A DNA stretch of 64,000 nucleotides from an uncultured Sphingomonadaceae bacterium (GTDB taxonomy: Bacteria > Pseudomonadota > Alphaproteobacteria > Sphingomonadales > Sphingomonadaceae). A model generated the notes under the pieces. It did no database searches. It was given only the letters and a program-made list of their open reading frames with translations, and was not told the origin of the DNA. Where the stretch lies: contig CANMWO010000001.1 in the NCBI GenBank assembly GCA_947501695.1, forward strand, positions 496,001 through 560,000, in the 5' to 3' direction. A program made the translations under genes and the position numbers. Of this stretch, positions 53,869 through 64,000 are shown piece by piece (position 1 is the stretch's first letter; each line of letters opens with the position of its first letter).

Positions 53869-54233
53869 AGTGTTCCTTTGATATTCTAATACTTAAAACA
53901 TGTTTGAGTTTAATGCGGCGCTTCTGGCCTGATCAACATTTTTGGTCAAGCGCGGTAAATGGTTCCAACTTCTCTCAAGAGCATTCTGCCTTATATTAGC
54001 GATGGTTGGTAAAGATTTAATGTGTGTAAGTCAGCCATTGCTGAGCTGGCCGCAGTTTAAAAAAACTACACCCTTATGACCAATGGTCGAAATTGTTGGA
54101 AAATACCATAGTAGCCGCTAATAAGATCTGGTTAGATAAAGGCTTAGCGGTTTAGTATTTGAGTGACATAGGGATTTTTACAATCGAGATAATTACCGCC
54201 TTGATTACCACTGTATTGGCCAAAATTGCGAAT
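53869..54233. other. Divergent region between ugd and the FlaA1/CapD-type gene
   Basis: 365 bases, AT-rich. It should contain both promoters. The CapD frame is open from a TTG at 54159, but family similarity begins at 54234. I see no repeat, hairpin with T-run or RNA gene. Confidence 0.45.
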
Positions 54234-56099
54234 ATGACGCGATGGAAAAAGCAACTCACTGTCGTGAGTCTGGATGTAATCCTATGTGTCTTATCAATTA
54301 TAATTGCTTATTCACTGCGTATTGGAGTCTGGGTCTATTGGGATATGGCCATTCAGAAAATCGTCGTCGGATCTCTTCTGATATTGTTACCTGTCTTCTA
54401 TTTTAGCGGTGTTTACAACGCAATTTTTCGTTATGCAGGCTCTGGAATGATGAAGACTCTCGCGAGGGCTTTTATAGTTTATGCGGCTCCAATGGTCATC
54501 ATTTTTTCAGTAATTGGAATGGCAGGCGTTCCCCGGACTATTGGTGTTATACAGCCGATAATTTTCTTTATAATGGTCGGATTCTCGCGCGTTACCGCCC
54601 GTTACCTGATGGTCGATATATTGGGGCGCAATCTTTTTGGTGGGCAAGTCAAAACCGTCCTGATCTATGGCGCTGGCAGCGCTGGGCAGCAGCTTGCATC
54701 ATCGATGCGCTCCGAACCCGCGATGCGACTAAGTGGTTATGTGGATGATGACCGCAGGTTAAACGGGCAAAAGCTGGATGGCGACAAAGTCTTTTGGAGT
54801 GGCGACCTACCCAACACGATCAGTAAACATGCGGTGACCGACATATTGTTAGCGTTACCAAAAATCTCTCGCAAGAAGCGTCGCTCCATTGTCGATCAAG
54901 TTCAGAAATTCAAAGTTCATGTCCAAACGCTGCCGAATATGAAGGATATCATGGATGGGCAAGTTTCCTTTAATGACATTCGCGAACTAGACATTGAAGA
55001 CCTGCTGGGCCGGGAACCCGTGGCACCCAATGAATTGCTGCTCGGACGAACAATTGTCAGCAAAACAGTCATGGTTACGGGCGCCGGTGGCTCTATTGGT
55101 AGTGAACTGTGCCGGCAAATCGTTCAATCGGGAGTCGATAAACTGCTGTTATTCGAGCTATCAGAATTTTCTCTCTATGCCATTGAAAAAGAGCTCCGGG
55201 CATATGTAAAAGGCCATGCTCTCGAAAATATCGAGATTATACCGGTATTGGGTTCGGTTACGGATGACAGTCGGCTCAAGGAAATAATGGCCTATTGGCA
55301 GCCGGATACAATTTTCCACGCTGCCGCCTATAAGCATGTGCCGCTAGTAGAAGCGAACCCTGTCGAGGGCATTAGAAACAACATATTGGGCACATTTGAG
55401 CTAGCCAATGCGGCGCATGAAGCGAATGTTGGTGATTTCATCCTGATCAGTACCGACAAAGCGGTTCGTCCGACAAACGTCATGGGCGCAACAAAACGGG
55501 GTGCTGAACAGATCATACAAGCTTTTGCAGAGAAAAGTGAAACCAGATTCTCAATGGTCCGCTTTGGCAATGTTTTGGGATCAAGTGGCTCGGTAGTCCC
55601 ACTTTTCCGTCAGCAAATCGAAGCAGGCGGCCCCATCACGCTAACCCATCGCGATGTCACGCGCTATTTCATGACCATCCCAGAAGCCGCGCAGCTGGTT
55701 ATCCAAGCCGGCGGTATGGCCAAGGGGGGTGAGGTATTTGTACTCGATATGGGCAAAGCGGTTCGTATTATGGATCTGGCGAATACGATGGTCCAGCTAT
55801 CCGGCTTAACGGTTAGAAGCGATGTTGATCCAGACGGTGATATTGAGATTCAAGAGATTGGGATGCGTCCTGGTGAAAAGCTCTATGAGGAGCTCATCAT
55901 CGGTAATGATCCGAAATCGACGGTTCACAACCGGATTATGATGGCGCGTGAGAGTCACTTGGATCAGGCTGATTTGGACCAGCTATTGAGTGGTTTTAGG
56001 AAATGTCGTGACTCTGAGGAAGCGATTGCTCTTCTGAAAAAAATGGTCCCGGAATTTGATCATCAGCGTGACAATGAAAAGGTCGAAATCGCCTCTTGA
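54234..56099 (+). CDS. Membrane nucleoside-diphosphate-sugar epimerase/dehydratase (CapD/FlaA1/WbpM type)
   Basis: 621 aa from ATG 54234 (MTRWKKQLTVVSLDVILC); a TTG at 54159 would add 25 residues. There are four N-terminal helices, then a first Rossmann domain (LIYGAGSAGQQLASSM) and the catalytic SDR domain: VTGAGGSIGSELC, FHAAAYKHVPLVEANP, LISTDKAVRPTNVMGATKR and RPGEKLYEELI. It makes a 6-deoxy-4-keto sugar precursor at the membrane. It probably begins the sugar pathway of the locus. Confidence 0.92.
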   Translation: MTRWKKQLTVVSLDVILCVLSIIIAYSLRIGVWVYWDMAIQKIVVGSLLILLPVFYFSGVYNAIFRYAGSGMMKTLARAFIVYAAPMVIIFSVIGMAGVPRTIGVIQPIIFFIMVGFSRVTARYLMVDILGRNLFGGQVKTVLIYGAGSAGQQLASSMRSEPAMRLSGYVDDDRRLNGQKLDGDKVFWSGDLPNTISKHAVTDILLALPKISRKKRRSIVDQVQKFKVHVQTLPNMKDIMDGQVSFNDIRELDIEDLLGREPVAPNELLLGRTIVSKTVMVTGAGGSIGSELCRQIVQSGVDKLLLFELSEFSLYAIEKELRAYVKGHALENIEIIPVLGSVTDDSRLKEIMAYWQPDTIFHAAAYKHVPLVEANPVEGIRNNILGTFELANAAHEANVGDFILISTDKAVRPTNVMGATKRGAEQIIQAFAEKSETRFSMVRFGNVLGSSGSVVPLFRQQIEAGGPITLTHRDVTRYFMTIPEAAQLVIQAGGMAKGGEVFVLDMGKAVRIMDLANTMVQLSGLTVRSDVDPDGDIEIQEIGMRPGEKLYEELIIGNDPKSTVHNRIMMARESHLDQADLDQLLSGFRKCRDSEEAIALLKKMVPEFDHQRDNEKVEIAS

Positions 56100-56123
56100 T
56101 GGTTCTGTAAGGGACTATTGCTC

Positions 56124-56852
56124 CTAAAGCCCTTTTACCAAAGCCAATATGCGATTGGCATCTTCACTGTGACATATCAGTAAGTCAGGCAAATAAGTGT
56201 TCCTTTGATTATATATCAGCGGACGGCCATCGATGCGGGAACAATGGAGACCGTGCGCTTCGGCAACAGCAGCCGGAGCGCAATTGTCCCATTCGTATTG
56301 ACCGCCGGAATGCAGGTAAATATCAGCTTCCCCCCGAACAATAGCCATGGCTTTTGCGCCTGCGGAGCCCATTGGAATAAGGTCCGCATCCAATATCTCT
56401 GCAATTGCCACAGCTTCTTTGGCTGGTCGGGATCGGCTCACCACCATGCGCGGCTTATGGCTGCGAACCGACGAAGCAATCGGTAAGTCGCTGCGCAAGG
56501 TTAAATCGAAGCTCGGCAGCGCAACCGCCCCAACCACCGCTTTTCCGTCGATCGCCAAAGCGACATGGACAGCCCAGTCATCGCGGCCTTCGCTATATTC
56601 TCGGGTACCGTCCACCGGATCAATGATCCAGACGCGGTCTTTATCCAATCGACTGTCCGTGTCCTTGCTTTCTTCCGACAACAGGCCATCATCAGGCCGC
56701 TGCTCTCGAAGAGCTGCGACGAGCATTTCATTCGCCGCTTTATCGCCAGCGTCGCCTAGACTTTTACCAGTCAAATTGGAGTTTTCGCGCAGTTCCAAGA
56801 GCAAAGTGCCGGCATCTTCCGCCAGCTTTGCAGCCAATTCAGCATCTGTCAT
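56124..56852 (-). CDS. cysQ: 3'(2'),5'-bisphosphate nucleotidase
   Basis: 242 aa from ATG 56852 (ATGA overlap with cysNC); the open frame adds five residues. It has [12 protein letters not shown] (metal-binding), [25 protein letters not shown] and [19 protein letters not shown], the Li-sensitive phosphatase motifs. It recycles PAP from sulfate assimilation. It is the last gene of cysD-cysNC-cysQ. Confidence 0.94.
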   Translation of the reverse strand: MTDAELAAKLAEDAGTLLLELRENSNLTGKSLGDAGDKAANEMLVAALREQRPDDGLLSEESKDTDSRLDKDRVWIIDPVDGTREYSEGRDDWAVHVALAIDGKAVVGAVALPSFDLTLRSDLPIASSVRSHKPRMVVSRSRPAKEAVAIAEILDADLIPMGSAGAKAMAIVRGEADIYLHSGGQYEWDNCAPAAVAEAHGLHCSRIDGRPLIYNQRNTYLPDLLICHSEDANRILALVKGL

Positions 56853-58789
56853 ATCGTATAGGACCAACTACCGACTATTTTGTCCACGATAATTTCTGCC
56901 GCTTCTTCGGGGCTCATCTTGGTTGTATCGATCCGCATTTCAGGATTTTGGGGAATCTCATAATCGCTATCGATACCGGTGAAATTTTTGAGTTCCCCAG
57001 CGCGGGCCTTTTTATACAGGCCTTTGACGTCGCGTTCTTCGGCCACAGACAGCGGCGTATCTACGAATATCTCGATAAATTCGTCATCGGGCAACATGGA
57101 GCGAACCAGCTGTCGTTCGGCTCTAAACGGCGAAATAAAGGCGGTCAGCACGATCAACCCTGCATCGGCCATTAATTTCGCGACTTCGCCAATGCGGCGG
57201 ATATTTTCTACCCGATCGACGTCCGTGAAACCCAGATCTTTGTTCAATCCATGCCGTACATTGTCGCCATCCAGCAGGAAGCTGTGCTTGCCGAGCGCAT
57301 GCAGGCGTTTTTCAACCATATTGGCAATGGTCGACTTGCCCGAGCCAGAGAGGCCTGTAAACCAAACAACCCGCGGCTCCTGGCGCTTTTGCAAGGCATG
57401 GGCCGCGCGGTCTACGTCGACATCCTGCCAATGGACATTTTGTGACCGCCGCAAACAAAAGTGCAACATTCCTGCGGCAACAGTCGCGTTGCTGATCTTG
57501 TCAATCAGGATGAAACCACCAAGATCGCGATTATCGGCATAGGGTTCGAATATGATCGGGCGATCCGTGGCGATTTCAGCCACACCAATGCCATTTAGCT
57601 CCAGCGTCTTGGCCGCGAGCTGCTCCATATTGTTAACGTTGACCTGGTATTTCGGCGGTTGAACAGTGGCGCTCACAAACTGCGTGCCGATCTTCATCCA
57701 ATAGCTACGGCCCGGCAAGAGTTCTGATTCATCCATCCAGACAATGGTTGTTTCAAACTGATCAGCAACCTGAGGCGGTGCATCCACAGCGGATATGACG
57801 TCGCCGCGAGAGCAATCAATTTCATCTGCCAAAGTCAGGGTAACGGATTGCCCAGCGACAGCCTCATCAAGGTTGCCATCCAGCGTAACGATACGTTTGA
57901 CGGTGGTTGTTTTGCCAGACGGCAATATACGCACTGGATCGCCGGGTTTAACGGTACCACTGGCAATTTGACCGCTGAAACCCCTGAAATCTAGATTGGG
58001 TCGGTTCACCCATTGAACGCCCATGCGAAGCGGGCGCGCCTGATTGGCGGTCACCATCACCTCAACATTTTCGAGATGCTCCACCAGAGCAGGGCCATCA
58101 TACCAAGGCGTTTTTTCCGACTTGCTGGTGATATTATCTCCAGCCAGGCCAGAAATCGGTATGGGTGTGAATGCTGCTATGCCGATTTCCTCGGCAAAAG
58201 CGGTGTAGTCGGCAATGATTTTATCATAGACGACTTGGTCATATCCGACCAAATCCATCTTGTTCACGGCAACAACCAGATGCTTGATCCCGATAAGATG
58301 CGCCAAATAGCTGTGGCGGCGCGTCTGGGTTAAAATTCCTTGCCGTGCGTCGATCAATATCACCGCGAGATCAGCAGTGGAGGCACCAGTGACCATATTA
58401 CGGGTATATTGCTCATGACCGGGAGTGTCCGCGACGATGAACTTGCGTTTTTCTGTCGCGAAGAAGCGATAGGCAACGTCAATTGTGATGCCCTGTTCGC
58501 GTTCGGCGGCCAATCCGTCCACGAGCAGAGCGAAATCGATCTCCTGACCTTGAGTTCCGACCTTCTTGCTATCCGCTTCCAATGTAGCCAGCTGATCTTC
58601 AAAGATCATCTTTGAATCGTATAGCAAACGCCCAATTAGAGTTGATTTGCCATCATCGACTGAGCCACAGGTAATGAAGCGCAACATCGTCTTATGCTGA
58701 TGCGTTTCCAGATAAGCATCAATATCTTCGGCAATCAGGGCATCAGTCCGGTAGATTGTTTCGGGATCGATATCTTCAGAATGGGCCAT
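56849..58789 (-). CDS. cysNC: Bifunctional sulfate adenylyltransferase subunit 1 / APS kinase
   Basis: 646 aa. The N-terminal GTPase (CysN) shows [31 protein letters not shown] and NKMDLVGYD; the beta domains follow. The C-terminal CysC kinase begins near residue 455: [36 protein letters not shown] and [11 protein letters not shown]. It makes APS with CysD and then PAPS. It overlaps cysD by one base (TGATG). Confidence 0.96.
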   Translation of the reverse strand: MAHSEDIDPETIYRTDALIAEDIDAYLETHQHKTMLRFITCGSVDDGKSTLIGRLLYDSKMIFEDQLATLEADSKKVGTQGQEIDFALLVDGLAAEREQGITIDVAYRFFATEKRKFIVADTPGHEQYTRNMVTGASTADLAVILIDARQGILTQTRRHSYLAHLIGIKHLVVAVNKMDLVGYDQVVYDKIIADYTAFAEEIGIAAFTPIPISGLAGDNITSKSEKTPWYDGPALVEHLENVEVMVTANQARPLRMGVQWVNRPNLDFRGFSGQIASGTVKPGDPVRILPSGKTTTVKRIVTLDGNLDEAVAGQSVTLTLADEIDCSRGDVISAVDAPPQVADQFETTIVWMDESELLPGRSYWMKIGTQFVSATVQPPKYQVNVNNMEQLAAKTLELNGIGVAEIATDRPIIFEPYADNRDLGGFILIDKISNATVAAGMLHFCLRRSQNVHWQDVDVDRAAHALQKRQEPRVVWFTGLSGSGKSTIANMVEKRLHALGKHSFLLDGDNVRHGLNKDLGFTDVDRVENIRRIGEVAKLMADAGLIVLTAFISPFRAERQLVRSMLPDDEFIEIFVDTPLSVAEERDVKGLYKKARAGELKNFTGIDSDYEIPQNPEMRIDTTKMSPEEAAEIIVDKIVGSWSYTI

Positions 58790-59685
58790 CAGAAATATCC
58801 CTCCTGCTTTTTCTTTTCCATTGAGGCGGCTTGATCATGATCAATGGCCCGTCCCTGCCGCTCGGATGTGGTGGTCAGCAGCATTTCCTGAATAATCTGG
58901 GGCAGGGTGGTTGCCTCACTCTCGACCGCACCGGTTAGCGGATAGCAGCCCAATGTCCGGAAACGAATGGATCGCTCTACGGGCTTCTCCCCCTCCTCAA
59001 ACCGGAAACGTTCGTCATCGATCATCAGCAGCATGCCATCGCGTTCGACAGTCGGGCGACGCGCTGAGAAATAAAGCGGGACAATCTCGATATTCTCCAA
59101 GTGAATATATTGCCAGATATCCAGTTCCGTCCAGTTGGACAGAGGGAAAACGCGAATGCTTTCGCCTTTCGATTTGCGTGTATTATAGAGCTTCCAAAGC
59201 TCTGGACGCTGATTTTTCGGGTCCCAACGGTGGTTTGCGGATCGGAACGAAAAAATGCGCTCTTTCGCGCGGCTTTTTTCTTCGTCTCGCCGAGCGCCAC
59301 CGAAGGCCGCATCAAAGCCATGTTCATCGATAGCTTGTTTGAGTCCTTGAGTCTTCCACATATCGGTATGAAGACCGCCATGATCAAATGGATTGATACC
59401 ACGCTCTTTCGCTTCGGGGTTTTGGTGAACGAGTAATTCCATGCCCGCATCTTTGGCTGATTTCTCTCGCAAACTGTACATTTCCCGGAATTTCCACGTT
59501 GTGTCGACGTGCAAGAGAGGGAAGGGGGGCGGAGAAGGGAAGAATGCTTTTTTCGCAAGATGGAGCATAACCGCGCTATCTTTGCCCACGGAATAGAGCA
59601 TAACAGGTTTCTCGGCTTCGGCGGCGACCTCGCGCATAATATGTATGGCTTCGGATTCGAGGCGCTGGAGATGGGTCAGGCTCAT
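58789..59685 (-). CDS. cysD: Sulfate adenylyltransferase subunit 2
   Basis: 298 aa from ATG 59685 ([20 protein letters not shown]), which matches family N-termini better than the ATG 27 nt before. The PP-loop is [36 protein letters not shown] and [15 protein letters not shown] are diagnostic. With CysN it makes APS from sulfate and ATP. It is first in the cysteine/sulfate operon. Confidence 0.95.
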   Translation of the reverse strand: MSLTHLQRLESEAIHIMREVAAEAEKPVMLYSVGKDSAVMLHLAKKAFFPSPPPFPLLHVDTTWKFREMYSLREKSAKDAGMELLVHQNPEAKERGINPFDHGGLHTDMWKTQGLKQAIDEHGFDAAFGGARRDEEKSRAKERIFSFRSANHRWDPKNQRPELWKLYNTRKSKGESIRVFPLSNWTELDIWQYIHLENIEIVPLYFSARRPTVERDGMLLMIDDERFRFEEGEKPVERSIRFRTLGCYPLTGAVESEATTLPQIIQEMLLTTTSERQGRAIDHDQAASMEKKKQEGYF

Positions 59686-59885
59686 TGCAGGTTTGCTTTC
59701 ATAACATGTCACTTTTAGATGCCTATGAGGCTAAAGGCACCGATCAAGAGACATGTATATAACGAACTTGCAGCGCATTGGCTGTCAAGATTTTCTTATT
59801 ATGGATAAACATTGCTTGTACAATATCTTGCGACCCGGTCTGTGCGCATCTTGTTGCATCACCCGATCGGGCCGAGACATGGGGT

Positions 59886-62456
<2,571 letters not shown>

Positions 62457-62532
62457 TGGTGAGCCCTGCTGGGTTCGAACCAGCGACCTACTGATTAAAA
62501 GTCAGTTGCTCTACCGACTGAGCTAAGGGCCC
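62457..62532 (-). tRNA. tRNA-Lys (TTT)
   Basis: The minus-strand cloverleaf has acceptor GGGCCCT / AGGGCTC, D-arm TAGCTCAGTCGGTAGAGC, anticodon stem ACTGA-type around CTTTTAA (anticodon TTT), T-loop GGTTCGAACCC, discriminator A and an encoded CCA. Confidence 0.93.
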
Positions 62533-62618
62533 ACAACTGCACTAGTGCGGCTGCGAAGCGCCTCCCTAGTGGTGCATGGCCGATCGGTCAAGCGGCATTG
62601 AACGGTTTTACGAGGTTT

Positions 62619-63104
62619 TTAACGCTGGCTATTCCGATAAGCCAATTGCCTTACCGTCAGGCCGGTCACCGGATCTCTCCAACTGGCCGCAATTTCGGCG
62701 GCAGGGCGCAGAACGAACTCGCGCCGCTGCATCTCTTTATGGGGAATTATAAGTGCCGGGTTGCTGCTGGAAAATGCACCTTCACTCCACAAAATAATAT
62801 CGAGATCGAGCACGCGCCTTGACCAAGGCTGCCCGCGCCGTTGTCCGAAAACTGATTCGACCGTTTTCAATGTGCTTAGCATATCTATAGGATTCTGCTC
62901 GGTTTCCAAGATGGCAGCTGCGTTGGCATAGCGGCGGTTCGATGGTCCGATGGGTAAGGAGTTGATTATCGACGATTGTTTAAGGAGGGTGACATGATAA
63001 TCGTTCAATGTCGCAATCGCAGCCGAGAGAATCGCAGGCGGCAATCCATGACGGATATGCCGTTGATTAGACCCCAAAGCGATCAAGAAACGGCTTTTTT
63101 GCAT
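62619..63104 (-). CDS. folK: Hydroxymethyldihydropterin pyrophosphokinase
   Basis: 161 aa. It has FLIALGSNQRHIRHGLPP, the metal-binding RVLDLDIILW and PHKEMQRREFVLRPAAEIA, all typical of HPPK. It transfers pyrophosphate from ATP to the pterin in folate synthesis. The ATG has GGAG just upstream. It is divergent from sodC. Confidence 0.94.
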   Translation of the reverse strand: MQKSRFLIALGSNQRHIRHGLPPAILSAAIATLNDYHVTLLKQSSIINSLPIGPSNRRYANAAAILETEQNPIDMLSTLKTVESVFGQRRGQPWSRRVLDLDIILWSEGAFSSSNPALIIPHKEMQRREFVLRPAAEIAASWRDPVTGLTVRQLAYRNSQR

Positions 63105-63202
63105 AGAGCTCCGATCGATAAATGCTATTATATAAACGGTTTCAAGGTGATAGAAGCGCTGCTAACATGGAACCAACATAAGACAAACTGAGGAACGTCA
63201 TA

Positions 63203-63784
63203 ATGGGTAGTCGACTTGGGAAAACGAGTGGTGCGATAATAATGCTCACCGGGTTAAGCCTGTCACTATCTGCTTGCAGCGGTGGAAGTGCTGATTCCGA
63301 AGTTGCGCCAGCTGAAAGCATTGCGAGAGCGACATTGGTTGGGGCGGATCAAGCGCAATATGGCGAAGTCATTATCGGAGAGGGCGACGGGGGATTGATT
63401 GTTCGGATAGACGCCCGAGGCCTAGAGCCCGGGCCACGCGGCGTTCATATTCATGAAGTCGGGAAATGCGATGCTCCGGATTTTAAATCGGCTGGCGGCC
63501 ATTGGAATCCAACTGATAAACAGCATGGCTTCGATAACCCTGAAGGCGCTCATATGGGTGATTTTTTCAATTTGGTGATTAGGGAAGACGGAACCGGTTC
63601 GGTGGAAGCCACGATTGATGGTGGAAATTTGAAAGAGGGCGCAAATGCCCTTATGGACGCCGATGGAGCGGCTTTTATCGTTCATGCAGGTCCCGATGAT
63701 ATGAAGACTGATCCATCCGGAGAAAGCGGTGGTCGGGTGGCTTGCGGCGTTTTTGCGCTCCAGAAATTCGAGCCGGTTCGATAA
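63203..63784 (+). CDS. sodC: Cu/Zn superoxide dismutase lipoprotein
   Basis: 193 aa, ATG with GAGGAA upstream. Residues 1-28 form a lipoprotein signal ending LSLSACSGG (lipid on Cys). The copper and zinc ligands are seen in GVHIHEVGKC, GGHWNPTDKQHG, HMGDFFNLVI and AFIVHAGPDD; the disulfide Cys lies in RVACGVFAL. It dismutates superoxide in the periplasm, anchored to a membrane. Confidence 0.95.
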   Translation: MGSRLGKTSGAIIMLTGLSLSLSACSGGSADSEVAPAESIARATLVGADQAQYGEVIIGEGDGGLIVRIDARGLEPGPRGVHIHEVGKCDAPDFKSAGGHWNPTDKQHGFDNPEGAHMGDFFNLVIREDGTGSVEATIDGGNLKEGANALMDADGAAFIVHAGPDDMKTDPSGESGGRVACGVFALQKFEPVR

Positions 63785-63868
63785 TATCTATTTAGTATAT
63801 GGTCATGTGATGGCGGTCATATATAGCAAATAAAATCATGCTATTACAGTTAGCTATCGGGGGGTCGT

Positions 63869-64000
63869 ATGGCTATTTCAGTTCTTTTTGTTTGTATGGG
63901 TAATATCTGTCGGTCGCCATTGGCGGAAGCCGCACTGCGCCAGCAATGTGCTCTATCAGGGCAAAACATGATTATAGATTCGGCTGGGACCCACGATTGG
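63869..64000 (+). CDS. Low-molecular-weight protein-tyrosine phosphatase (partial, runs off the window)
   Basis: The first 44 codons are present. The active-site loop VCMGNICRSPLAEAAL (CX5R) lies at residues ~8-23, as in LMW-PTPs, followed by DSAGTHDW. A GGGGGG-type site precedes the ATG. The catalytic Asp region lies outside the window. In glycan-producing bacteria such enzymes may act on tyrosine kinases, but the context here is cut. Confidence 0.88.
   Translation, partial: MAISVLFVCMGNICRSPLAEAALRQQCALSGQNMIIDSAGTHDW

Overview
The window is a stretch of alphaproteobacterial chromosome, most likely from Sphingomonadales (Sphingorhabdus, Parasphingorhabdus or Sphingopyxis type). The evidence is a moderate GC content by eye, a DUF6456 protein, coniferyl aldehyde dehydrogenase, a yajC-secD-secF-Mth938 run, fused cysN/C, and dispersed intergenic palindromes. 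I see no phage, transposase, rRNA operon or CRISPR array. Three tRNA genes are present: Met-CAT, Pro-GGG and Lys-TTT.

Layout. 0.1-6.3 kb holds two related small secreted CxxC proteins, a SAM methyltransferase, a DUF547 protein, a membrane/GT2 glycosyltransferase fusion and the two 'arsenosugar-type' transferases (TIGR04282 and TIGR04283 types). 6.3-11.4 kb is a convergent run on the minus strand: sterol-desaturase-like protein, periplasmic rhodanese, Pit phosphate permease, ArsM-like arsenite methyltransferase and an SDR. Together these resemble an arsenosugar or arsenolipid locus, but no radical-SAM ArsS is visible. 11.5-14.2 kb has an AT-richer secreted ClpP-like protein and a beta-lactamase-fold serine hydrolase, bordered by copies of a palindromic repeat. 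14.4-19.3 kb is mixed housekeeping: tRNA-Met, ferredoxin reductase, 2'-5' RNA ligase, peroxiredoxin, a YhhQ-type transporter and two membrane proteins.

19.4-25.1 kb is a zinc-starvation (Zur) regulon. One arm is a secreted acidic protein, a MacB/Lol-type ABC ATPase, a His-rich FtsX permease and DUF3299. Next come merC-zur, divergent from a COG0523 GTPase and DUF1826. Two near-identical operator-like sites (22356-22373 and 23232-23246) each overlap a plausible -10 box. 25.4-32.7 kb holds a DUF3089 hydrolase, tRNA-Pro, the yajC-secD-secF-Mth938 export operon, a GT4, an XRE regulator and DUF6456.

32.8-37.7 kb carries glutathione-dependent formaldehyde oxidation (adhC, VOC protein, S-formylglutathione hydrolase), an acyl-CoA dehydrogenase, and a lipoprotein cytochrome c followed by cytochrome b561. 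37.7-44.8 kb has gamma-glutamyltransferase, a DEAD-box helicase with a long leader, and a CaiB transferase / coniferyl aldehyde dehydrogenase / CitE-like lyase run. 45-56.1 kb is a polysaccharide locus: glycosyltransferases, a flippase-like LPG-synthase-fold protein, a truncated methyltransferase, manC, manA, ugd and a CapD/FlaA1-type dehydratase. 56.1-59.7 kb is the sulfate activation operon cysD-cysNC-cysQ. The right end has fadH, tRNA-Lys, folK, sodC and the start of a low-molecular-weight phosphotyrosine phosphatase that runs off the edge.

The strongest candidates for under-described biology are the ArsS-less arsenic locus with its desaturase/rhodanese/Pit extension, the Zur-controlled MacB-like ABC/DUF3299 system with its two operators, the CxxC small-protein family, and the two-subtype palindromic repeat. 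All functional calls come from reading motifs; no database search was run.
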